From assembly GCF_008807075.1 (NCBI RefSeq), contig NZ_CP035632.1, positions 372,001-436,000 of the forward strand: a stretch of 64,000 bases of DNA, in the 5' to 3' direction. Positions 11,245-19,018 of this stretch are shown in pieces (within the stretch, counting starts at the first letter, position 1; every line of letters starts with the position of its first letter). This stretch comes from Synechococcus sp. RSCCF101 (lineage in GTDB: Bacteria > Cyanobacteriota > Cyanobacteriia > PCC-6307 > Cyanobiaceae). The notes under the pieces are model-generated. The model had not been told where the DNA came from, searched no databases, and saw only the letters and a program-made list of their open reading frames with translations. The translations under genes were made by a program, and so were the position numbers.

Positions 11245-11648
11245 GGTGGGACGCCCCCATCATCCCTCACAACACCATCACTCTTGAAGATGAGCCTGTA
11301 GTAGAAGGACTCCACATGCTTGTGCCACTTCCCTAGCCTCAACTCATCCTCCATGTTCTCTCTCCTGGTTCCCCAGGCGAGGTTCTCAAGACGGTTGTCA
11401 CTACCGACACCATTCAGGTGACGGCCCTCATAGGCTGGGCTTGGCCTTAGACCTACGAAGGCAGACAACACTAAGCAGTGGACCTGGTAGGTCTTCTTGA
11501 GGATGTTGACCTGCTTGTAGCGTTTCTTGTAACCAGTCTTTTGTTGTCTGAGGACTCTAAGAGTCTTAGCGTTCCTCACGTTCCCAGCATCAGAGACCTC
11601 ATACCCAAGCTCAAAGGGGATAGGTCTCCACTGTTCTTCAGTTGTCAT
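11199..11648 (-). CDS. NUMOD4/HNH homing endonuclease, C-terminus replaced by IS sequence
   Basis: A free-standing or intron-borne homing endonuclease. The start at 11648 gives MTTEEQWRPIPFELGYEVSD, the NUMOD4 motif (residues 4-25), followed by an HNH domain (about 65-115) with HCLVLSAFVGLRP, RHLNGVGSDNRLENLAWGTRRENMED and the usual LGKWHK end. The conserved part is complete. The last 16 or so residues are read from the IS256 end, so the original C-terminus is lost. It lies just downstream of a highly structured non-coding segment and the terminase gene, the usual arrangement for a mobile intron or an intergenic homing gene. Confidence 0.85.
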   Translation of the reverse strand: MTTEEQWRPIPFELGYEVSDAGNVRNAKTLRVLRQQKTGYKKRYKQVNILKKTYQVHCLVLSAFVGLRPSPAYEGRHLNGVGSDNRLENLAWGTRRENMEDELRLGKWHKHVESFYYRLIFKSDGVVRDDGGVPPSGVNPEKQHRLRRC

Positions 11649-11699
11649 TGGAATGTACTGAATGTATCGGTACAATCGGCTGTGACTTAAATCACAAGC

Positions 11700-11985
11700 C
11701 TGTCATCGACCACTACTCAATCGGCAAACACCCCAATAGTGGGTGTTGTGTCGGTGATCCTGCCTCCTACCTTCGGTACTCGTTGGAGCCCGATGGTGGT
11801 CTCCCCCCTTCGGGACTCGCCCAACGGGCAGGGAACAGCCCTTGTCATTGTTGTCTTATTTAAGGACTGGTCTTCCTGAGAGAGGCCCTATCTCCCTCTC
11901 AGCTACTAGCCAGTCCAGTTGTCTTAGTCAGATGGACCCACGTCTGAGCGATGGGTCTCTTCCGTTACGGTACACTTCTCAGATC
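11700..11985 (-). ncRNA. Candidate structured RNA (possible group I intron) after the phage terminase
   Basis: This segment has no open frame but holds several perfect stems. 11727-11733 pairs with 11741-11747; 11759-11764 with 11827-11832, stacked on 11781-11786 with 11821-11826; inside these are CCCGA/TCGGG (11789-11814) and a TACC-TTC-GGTA hairpin. 11864-11870 pairs with 11910-11916, enclosing 11876-11882 with 11896-11902; 11935-11940 pairs with 11952-11957. Nested multi-branch pairing next to an HNH endonuclease gene suggests a self-splicing intron, but I could not identify the conserved P7 core with certainty. The strand is assumed from the neighbouring genes. Confidence 0.45.
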
Positions 11986-11989
11986 CCAG

Positions 11990-13205
11990 TCAGGGCCTGG
12001 CTTTTGTCCAGGTCTCAATCCGACCCGATCCACTGAGGCGTCTCTGGGCTGTTCTGAGGGGGATGCCCATGGCCAGAGCGTCTACAGCAGTCTGGGGCTC
12101 CTCAAGGAAGAGGTCCATCATAATGCTGAACTCCTCTGCCTTCCGTTGGGCCTCTGCCTTGTGAGCTGAGATGGCCAGGGCGTCGATGAACCACTGGACC
12201 CCTTGGGCCAGGCAGTCGGCTCTGTCGTCATGCTTGACGGCTCCCTTCTCCCGACACATGCGTGTCAGTTGGTAGCTGAGCATGTAGGCAAGTCTTCTTT
12301 CTGGGGCTTCCTCTGGGTTGGAGTGGTAATCCCACTCAATTACCTTGGGGTCAATGACCAGCTTGTGCTGGTTCAGGATGGGCTCCAGGGCGTCGATGAT
12401 CCGCTCCTCCTTACGGACAGAGGCACGGACCTCCTCGACCCCTGCATGAACCTGCATCTGGACCATGTGCCGCTTGAGCAGCTCCCCGAACATGCCATCC
12501 CCGAAGTTGGACTCGTAGAGGATGGTGGTGGCCTTGTACTTCTTGGCCATGTTGAGCATGGCGACCAGGGTGGCATCGCTGTAGCCGTCCCTCCAGGCAT
12601 CCATGGCCCTCAGGAAGATGTAGCCGTTGCACTGGCTCAGGACACAGGCTGTGGCCTCGTCCTTGCCTCGACCGGAGGGGTCGATACTCAGGATGGTCTC
12701 TGTGTAGTCCCTGATCCCCTCCTCGACGTACATCGGGCTGTACCAGCGGTCCCCAGGAAGGCCTACAGCGGGCAGATCCTTCAACAGGTATCTTGGGGTC
12801 CGACGACCACTGATAGCGGGGTGCACAGGTCTCTGAGAGGCCAGTGACGACGAAATCGGAGAACCGCAGTGGGAACTTCTCCGCATCCGACAGGGTGGTG
12901 TTGAGCTGGAACTGGAGTTGGAAGTTGGAGCGGCCCATGTGGCACTCCCTCTCCATCAACTCCCGATCACTGAAGCGTGAGTCAGCGGGGGAACCAGCTT
13001 TTGCTCCCTTGTTCAGATCTTCCTCAATCTCAGGGGCCAGCCTTCCCTCGTACAGGATGATGTCATTGGGGTAGCGGCTAGGCCATTCATAGGCCTCATA
13101 GCCTTGTTCCTCCAGGTCGCGGTAGACAGAGGACATGATTTGGGGGCTTTCCCAGGTAGAGCAACCGCCTAGTGTGCTGTTGGGGGAGGACAGACTCGTC
13201 TTCAA
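11990..13205 (-). pseudogene. T7-like phage terminase large subunit, truncated and frameshifted
   Basis: Remains of the DNA-packaging motor of a T7-like cyanophage. Two overlapping frames join into one protein. The first (13205 to about 12795) includes YEAYEWPSRYPNDI, FQLQFQLNTTLSDAEKFPLR and PRYQWSSDP. The second (about 12800 to 11990) includes the nuclease-domain motifs LSIDPSGRGKDEA, YESNFGDGMFGELLKRH and the HDDRADCLAQGVQ motif. These are hallmark T7 gp19 sequences. The frame change lies near 12790-12800. The N-terminal ATPase half (about 240 residues with Walker A) is missing, as the homology stops at about 13205. It is followed by structured RNA and a homing endonuclease. Confidence 0.85.
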
Positions 13206-13398
13206 GTCATCACGAAGGCCGCTTCAACAAGTAAATGAAAACGCCTGAGGCCTGGAGGAATCTCGCACCATCAGGTTCTCAGTCTATGGTGGAACGTAAC
13301 TCAACTAGACAGAGGTGAACAGCACTATTCTGCCGTGAGAAGCCATGATAGATGAATGCTCATACCATTGAGTATCTGCGCTGTGTATTCGCAGTCTA

Positions 13399-14472
13399 TC
13401 AGCTATCTTCTGGTACTCCGCTCTCCCAAGCCTCACTATCCTCCTGCTCTGGCTGTTCGCTAGCTGCTTCACTGTGCGAAACAACCGAAAGGAGGCGCTC
13501 CCCTTGTGCTAACAGGTGATCATAAGTCATTATCCTGATCCCAGATAGTCTCGAGTTAAGTCCGTGCAAAGCCTTGTGCTCCTCTGTGCTCCAACTGACT
13601 GACCTGCAAATGACGATTGTTGCTCGTGGGTGGTATGCAACGATCTCAGGGTGATCCCGCATTCCTTGTTCGGCTACAGAGTGAAGGACATCCATATACC
13701 GATGGCACTGCCCTATGGCCTTTGAGACTTCGGAGGAGAAGTAGTAGCTTCTATGGCTCTCATCACGAATTAAGACAGCCATGTCTAGCCGCTTCAGTTC
13801 AGCAATATCCCTGTACCCTGCGATCACGTTTGATAGCATCATATCAAGCTGATCATGCGGACTGATCGCCCTAACATCCTCTGGAGATACAACATAAGCA
13901 TTGCCAAGTGCCCAAGGATGTTGTTCAATCCACCGTTGGTATGTCGCTTCACTATTCTCTTCCTGCTCAAGGTAACCTCTAAGGGCCATGACGGCAGATT
14001 GCATTTCTCTAAGCCTTATTGCGCCTTTCAAAGCCGAGACAAGTTCGTCTGATTGGTCACAGGTCCCAATATGAGATACGACATCCTTGCTCCCAAGTAC
14101 CGTTGCAAGGGCCCCTGCCAAATACTCGGGATCGTATTCTCCAAGATCCGCCACTCCTTCGTCAACCCGAACTACAATGTAGTTTCCGTCTTCTCGGTTG
14201 GCTATCTGTAAGTGACTTGTTAGTGCTGGAAGCAGTCTCCGTGCCGCGGCTTCTTGCAGCGACACCGACTTCTCTTCTCTTAGAATCCATTCGACGGGGG
14301 GCTTGCCCTTTCTGTATGTCTGTATCTTTACTGTCATCTCCTGATGGTCGGAGTGCTGAATAAAGAATGGCACGAAAACAATTCGTGAACTTCTACACTC
14401 GTGATGAACAACCTGATCCCCATAGCTTAGATTTCCAGAGCTAGCCTCTCTACGACTGATGTTCTCTACCAT
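13399..14472 (-). CDS. sduA: Shedu-type anti-phage nuclease (SduA, DUF4263)
   Basis: A 357-residue protein matching the single-gene Shedu defence system. The C-terminal nuclease domain shows the PD-(D/E)XK pattern typical of DUF4263: YQRWIEQHPWALGN (about 178-191), Asp210 in HDQLDMML, Glu225-x-Lys227 in IAELKRLDM, and the Gln/Tyr motif of SKAIGQCHRYMD (Gln255, Tyr259), then a PRATIVICR strand and a GLNSRLSGIRIMTYDHLL end. All presumed catalytic residues are present. The N-terminal 160 residues are the variable sensor part. Known family role: nuclease activity that stops phage infection. It stands alone as a transcription unit between phage remains and membrane-protein genes. Confidence 0.88.
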   Translation of the reverse strand: MVENISRREASSGNLSYGDQVVHHECRSSRIVFVPFFIQHSDHQEMTVKIQTYRKGKPPVEWILREEKSVSLQEAAARRLLPALTSHLQIANREDGNYIVVRVDEGVADLGEYDPEYLAGALATVLGSKDVVSHIGTCDQSDELVSALKGAIRLREMQSAVMALRGYLEQEENSEATYQRWIEQHPWALGNAYVVSPEDVRAISPHDQLDMMLSNVIAGYRDIAELKRLDMAVLIRDESHRSYYFSSEVSKAIGQCHRYMDVLHSVAEQGMRDHPEIVAYHPRATIVICRSVSWSTEEHKALHGLNSRLSGIRIMTYDHLLAQGERLLSVVSHSEAASEQPEQEDSEAWESGVPEDS

Positions 14473-14511
14473 GGTTGATAGCCTGACTGGGCATAGATTA
14501 GTCCTTATCTC

Positions 14512-14580
14512 TCACCATGTCGTTCAGCGAAGCAGCTCCTTCCCGGAGCGCTGCTGAGGTGAATGCCATTCTGGGCAGAG
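14512..14580 (-). pseudogene. End fragment of an IS481-family transposase
   Basis: On the minus strand this reads CPEWHSPQQRSGKELLR and a stop, the same C-terminal ending as the IS481 fragment at 52560 (GWRSPQQRLRELLC and stop). The flanking bases (CTCACCA-GT-GTTCAGC) are also shared. Only about 70 bases survive. Confidence 0.6.
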
Positions 14581-14895
14581 TAATTTCTCAGGTGGTCAGA
14601 AATCGACTCTGAGAGTCTAGTGATCAATCCCAGTCCTCCAGAACCTTGGCGATACCGCATTAAGTCCTTACGACAAGTTCAATAACACCAGAACGACTCG
14701 CGAAACCACAGACGGTGTCGTTACCTGGTTTGCTACTAACGCTTTGATCTATGCTAATATCAATCGGAGCCCCTATAGCTAACATCCACTGATTGATATT
14801 GATCGACTTGCTTTGTTAACGGCCACCTCCTGTATCAGCTTCCGCCCCCCTTCTCGCCAAACTCTTCCTTCGACTCCAGGTTACGGGTTACTCAC

Positions 14896-15567
14896 TTATT
14901 CATTTGCGGGAGTCTCTCTTTTTCTTTTCAACGACCTATATCGAGCCCGAGGTGTTGGTTCGTTCTGACTACACTGCTTGTGCAGATAGTCCTGGCTACC
15001 TCCAAGGGCTTCAGCAGCTACAGCAGTAAGTGCCCTGCGGAGATCGTAGTAACTCGTATACAAGGATTGCTGGGTTTCGTCTTTATGCATTGAGAGGCCA
15101 GAACTTAGATCCGCTTTCGTAACCCGCACGTCTTGCATGAAAGCATCTACTTCTGATGCAACGCATGGGCTAAGCTGGGTTATCTCTGAGGAGGCAATCT
15201 CAAGATTCCTGGAAATGCGTTCCAATGTCTTTTTGTCAGACTCGCTTACAGGGTTCTGTGTATCCACTCCCTTATATGAGATCTGAAGCAACGTTGCCAT
15301 CTCTTTTTCGAGCTTATCGCGCTTTCGAAGAATCGTATTAATATCGTCTCTTCGAATCGTGTCTATCTCAAGTTGTCGCTTCTGAACAGTTTCAGCCACG
15401 CATTGGGTAATCGCCAGCAGAGCAGCAGCAATGACACCGATGACAGTCTTGTCAACAAGTCTATCGACAAGATGATTGCGACTGGTGTCTTTGGGCTGAA
15501 TCACATAGCGTCCGAACTTCATACCAGCAGTCAGATAGTACCTAAGCCTGTGCTGGCGTAGCACCAC
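14896..15567 (-). CDS. Membrane-anchored coiled-coil protein of unknown function
   Basis: A 223-residue protein with one hydrophobic segment near residues 40-58 (TVIGVIAAALLAITQCVAE) followed by a long charged helical region (about 60-200) with heptad-like spacing (RDDINTILRKRDKLEKEMATL). It ends with a basic tail rich in Arg and Lys. It overlaps the upstream gene by 26 bases, so the two are probably co-expressed. I do not recognise a family. The placement between a Shedu gene and a patatin-like phospholipase makes a defence role possible but unproven. Confidence 0.65.
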   Translation of the reverse strand: MVLRQHRLRYYLTAGMKFGRYVIQPKDTSRNHLVDRLVDKTVIGVIAAALLAITQCVAETVQKRQLEIDTIRRDDINTILRKRDKLEKEMATLLQISYKGVDTQNPVSESDKKTLERISRNLEIASSEITQLSPCVASEVDAFMQDVRVTKADLSSGLSMHKDETQQSLYTSYYDLRRALTAVAAEALGGSQDYLHKQCSQNEPTPRARYRSLKRKRETPANE

Positions 15568-16291
15568 AGTGTCGATCGGTTGAGAAAAGCCACTCTGTCA
15601 CCCTATCTCTTGAGTCTGATATGGTGAGCCTCCAGCGAGTGGCATTGCCGGGATAAAACAAGTCCGCCCCGAAGTGGTCAATGTATCCAAACGGAGAGTC
15701 GCTCTGCTGGATTGTTGTCTTGTTGCTATTTCCCTTGTATTTCTCCCCTGTAAAGTCTATCTTGGCTGTGAGATTTCCTTTGGGGGGATTGATAACCTCA
15801 ACCCATACAGCAACTGCCCTGCGATTCTCGAGATGGCTCCACCTATTGGTTTCTACGGTGCTATCTTGATAGTCTTTCAATCGGCTAAACAGCTCTTCTC
15901 CCAACGGCAGACAAGAATCTATAGCGGTATACTCAGGACTGGGTCCTAGCGTTACAGTCGGTGTTGCTTGTACTACACCTCGCTGCTTAGACAGCCACTG
16001 AAAATCACTGTAATTCAATGGTTTGCAACGCATTCCTGGTACGTATCCGTTTGGACGACATATATCCCTCTCCCTTGCGAAGATTACCTGCATTCTGACT
16101 TTAAGCGGTGGAGCAGACGAGCTCAGTGATGACTGAGACCTCAATAGCCGGTCTCCCATCGATTGACGTAGTCCACCAATCTGATTCTGCTTCATTCCTC
16201 CGCCAATAGAGAGTGCACCAAATCCGCAAAGTGTGATAGATGTGAGCAAAGCCAACGATGACCCTATAACAAGTGTCTTCGGAGTAACCAT
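15542..16291 (-). CDS. Exported or membrane-anchored protein of unknown function
   Basis: A 249-residue protein that begins with a hydrophobic signal anchor (residues 7-30, TLVIGSSLALLTSITLCGFG). The remainder looks extracytoplasmic and beta-rich, with four or more cysteines (DICRPNGYVPGMRCKPL, DSCLPLG, DRHCGATP) that could form disulfides and a middle segment AVWVEVINPPKGNLTAKIDF. It is the first gene of a two-gene unit and overlaps the next by 26 bases. No family recognised. I infer that the pair forms an envelope complex. Confidence 0.65.
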   Translation of the reverse strand: MVTPKTLVIGSSLALLTSITLCGFGALSIGGGMKQNQIGGLRQSMGDRLLRSQSSLSSSAPPLKVRMQVIFARERDICRPNGYVPGMRCKPLNYSDFQWLSKQRGVVQATPTVTLGPSPEYTAIDSCLPLGEELFSRLKDYQDSTVETNRWSHLENRRAVAVWVEVINPPKGNLTAKIDFTGEKYKGNSNKTTIQQSDSPFGYIDHFGADLFYPGNATRWRLTISDSRDRVTEWLFSTDRHCGATPAQA

Positions 16292-16818
16292 TCTGGCAAG
16301 AATCGACAGTTGTGGATTTGGACTAAGTTTCGCCTAGACTACACTTGGCCGTACCGTGCCTTAATAAGTCTGGGGGTGAAGGTCTGCTGGAAATCCAGCC
16401 GATACAGCCAAGTCGGAGTATGAGGACGCAGGTGAGTTACCATTGACGTGTTCTATTGACGAGCACCCTATTCTGGCTTGGATCAAGTAAATTGCAACTC
16501 GCTCTACATCCACGTGGGCGAAACTGCTACAACACCGCCCCTGACTACCAACAAGCCTGTTGACGTTAGAATTGAATAGTCTGGGATCTGTAGAGCGCTG
16601 GTCATTTACATGTAAGTTGTCTCAATACCTACACCCAATAGCTGACGGGAATAAGGATACATCAAGTGCTGTGGAGCGAGAAGTGAATAGGGAGTCAGGG
16701 AGTCTAAGCGCCAGGATTAGTTGCCTAGCCTGAATCAATGCTTATATGACAGCGTTTCCAGAGAAAATCTCAGATTCACTATGTTAACCCAGATCGTCCT
16801 AAGTCCTAGAGTTATGCT
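16292..16818. other. Intergenic region without recognised gene
   Basis: About 530 bases between two minus-strand genes. No open frame of useful length or clear repeat is seen. It should hold the promoter of the gene starting at 16291 and the transcript end of the patatin-like gene. Confidence 0.5.
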
Positions 16819-17841
16819 CTAACCATGCCGCTTTGGCATGCCAGTGGATCTTTCAATGCTGTCTAGAGATGGCCCAGAATAGCGGCTAGTCAGGAGAGCA
16901 ACGGTGCTATCACCGTATTGCTCAAACCAGTAGTCGCCCATCCTTTTTAGCTTCAGAATATTTGACCGACTGATGTCATCCATTGCGTCATCTGGAGGCT
17001 CTTGCATCCAACTCTTCTTCTCCATATCAGAATCGACTCTGATGTAAGTCCCCTTACGGGCCAGAGTTATTGCCTGATACGCAACGATACGTTCGTCGGT
17101 CAAAAGATCCAATATCTGGCCCCTTACAAACCAACCAATGGCACCCCAGTTCCGAGATTCGGGTCCATTTATCTTTCGTGAGCGGTAACCTGTCCCAACC
17201 GACAAGATTCGCATTTCGTCAATTGAGGTGTCCCACTCACGCTTTGCTTCTGCTATAGCGCACATAGTCGGATTGTTGGCGACCACGCCACCGTCAACAA
17301 GCCAGACTTCTTTCCTTTCATTCCCTATAGAAAGCCTTCTGGTAGGGAAGTAAGTCGGTGCAGCGCTTGAAGCGTCTGCAATGCGATAAGACAGCAGTTC
17401 CCTATAAGCCGTATCGGTTGATTTGATGACCATCGGCTGGCGTTTCTCGATAGCGTAGGTGACAACCAAGACATGCTTGCCTGAAGCTACATCTCTCAAT
17501 CTGGCCTCTCTCATCGCATTCTTCAGCACCCTTGTCTTGTTCTTTGACTCATATTTCGGCGCATTAATCCCGTCAATTTCCAAGAAGCCTCGATTGTCGG
17601 TGAAGATTGCTCTTGCATTCTCGTGATTGTACAGGTTGCAAATCTCATTCACCGTTAGCTTCGTAGTGGCTAGCGCGAGGGCGATTATGCTTCCAGTGCT
17701 TGTTCCTGCGTAGAAGTCAACATAGTCTCTAATAGACTTTCCGTATTCCCTCTTAAGTCTGTCCTCAACACGTGAGAGGAACTGCGCTGATGCAGCTCCT
17801 CTAATTCCTCCTCCATCCAATGAGAGGATCATCTTGTTCAT
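16819..17841 (-). CDS. Patatin-like phospholipase (CapV-type effector candidate)
   Basis: A 340-residue patatin-like lipid hydrolase. The oxyanion-hole motif DGGGIRG is at residues 9-15, the nucleophile elbow GTSTG at 46-50 (Ser48) and the catalytic Asp in LVDGG at Asp183, giving the complete Ser-Asp dyad. The layout matches bacterial patatins, including the CapV effectors of CBASS that degrade membranes after a cyclic nucleotide signal. No cyclic nucleotide synthase (CD-NTase) or Cap2/Cap3 gene is visible nearby, so it is either a stand-alone lipase or an effector parted from its sensor. It stands alone on the minus strand in a defence-rich island. Confidence 0.85.
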   Translation of the reverse strand: MNKMILSLDGGGIRGAASAQFLSRVEDRLKREYGKSIRDYVDFYAGTSTGSIIALALATTKLTVNEICNLYNHENARAIFTDNRGFLEIDGINAPKYESKNKTRVLKNAMREARLRDVASGKHVLVVTYAIEKRQPMVIKSTDTAYRELLSYRIADASSAAPTYFPTRRLSIGNERKEVWLVDGGVVANNPTMCAIAEAKREWDTSIDEMRILSVGTGYRSRKINGPESRNWGAIGWFVRGQILDLLTDERIVAYQAITLARKGTYIRVDSDMEKKSWMQEPPDDAMDDISRSNILKLKRMGDYWFEQYGDSTVALLTSRYSGPSLDSIERSTGMPKRHG

Positions 17842-18517
17842 TGCTCTAGGCCGTACACATTGCTCGTAGTATTACAATCTCACTGTTGCACGCAAAAATC
17901 TGTTCGCAGTGCACACTCCTAGTGGATACTCGGATTTGTCAAAGGGTGACACGAGAGGGTGCCTCACCGAGTGCTGTGAGCCCTCTAGAGCAGCAACGGC
18001 GCTGCTAATGCTGACGGTGTAGTTCTAGATCCCATTCGGAATTGGTGGCTGGTATGTGGTCCTGGTCGGTGCAGCATCACCGTCACGAGATCAGAGCTCG
18101 CACGTCTGATTCTGCCGCCAGCGAGATGGCCCAGCCCCTCTGTCTGCCTGGCTGCCTCGCGGTAGGTGTGGACAGCCTACGTGTCGCCTCCTGCCGGCCC
18201 AGTTTCCGCTGTCAGTTGACATCGAATTGAAGTTCTCGTGATCAGCTTTCTGGACAGGGCCGTTGTCTCGTCAACGGACAAGCGACCGAGTGCCATAGTG
18301 TGATTTCAGACAACGGCCCGCCTACCTCTTTAGGTGTCTGTCTCAGCAGGTTGTACAGCGGCTGATGACGTGTGAGTCCGCTACGTTTGCAACATTCATT
18401 AAAACTACCGCTGATAACTGAGCTCGTTATTACCAATCCTAAGGACGACCTCCTCCAGAGCTGTGACCAAGCCCCAATCGCCCACGATCCTGCCGTATTG
18501 GTTTCTGGTTGAGCTAG
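17842..18517. other. Non-coding region before the integrase remnant
   Basis: About 680 bases with no convincing intact gene. If an integron integrase once filled this stretch, only its 3' end at 18518-18694 can still be recognised; the upstream part has diverged beyond recognition or was replaced. Confidence 0.4.
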
Positions 18518-18694
18518 CGAGCAACCAGCAGCAGCCTGCATCACTCCCTTGCTGCCCACCTCCTTGAGCGGGGACTGGACATCCGCACCATCCAGGAGCA
18601 GCTGGGTCACACTGATGTGATGACCACCATGCTCTCAACACATCTTCTCAATTCTGGTCCTCTGGGTGTCTCGAGCCCGACAGACCTTCTGTAG
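18518..18694 (+). pseudogene. 3' remnant of an integron-type tyrosine recombinase (IntI/XerC-like)
   Basis: A 58-codon open stretch reads [20 protein letters not shown], then [38 protein letters not shown] and a stop. This follows the C-terminal signature of IntI enzymes, RATSHxxRHSFATHLLERG...DIRTVQ.LLGH.DVSTTM.YTH followed by a G.GV.SP.D ending. The second catalytic Arg (HxxR) is replaced by His and the nucleophilic Tyr (YTH) by Ser, and an in-frame TAG lies just upstream, so it is dead. The following attC-like site supports an integron origin. It points the same way as the cassette, which is rarer than the divergent layout. Confidence 0.75.
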
Positions 18695-18909
18695 CGCAAC
18701 GAACAGTGCGATTGGCGAGCTCTAATAAGATGATGGTTGCGGTCGATGAACGATGAGTGTTGCCTTCGAATCAGCGTCATGGCCTTGTGTCAAGCCGAGG
18801 CTACTTCTCATTCGCGGTCAGCATCAGCATCTCTTGTCTGCATAGCGGATCAGCCTAATAATTGTTGCTTCGTCCGTGTTTATACGGTTGTTCTAGTTGC
18901 CTAGGATGC

Positions 18910-19012
18910 TCGCACGGCTAAGCAACAACAAGCTCGAGCCGACACCGCCTGCTAGCCGAACGCCGTTCGTCACGAACGGCTGTGCGGCTCAGCTAGTAGT
19001 TAGGATGATGGG
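18910..19012 (+). repeat. attC-like recombination site before the HEPN gene
   Basis: The segment folds like an integron attC site. The inner arms AGCTCGAGCCGACAC (18931-18945) and GTGCGGCTCAGCT (18982-18994) are complementary apart from two extra bases on one arm, the usual extrahelical-base pattern. Between them is a perfect GCCGTTCGT-C-ACGAACGGC hairpin. The outer R' box is GTTAGGA (18999-19005); the expected R'' box on the left is degenerate (GGCTAAGCAAC). The gene start at 19019 lies 12 bases past the core site, as usual for a cassette. Confidence 0.6.
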
Positions 19013-19018
19013 TACAAG

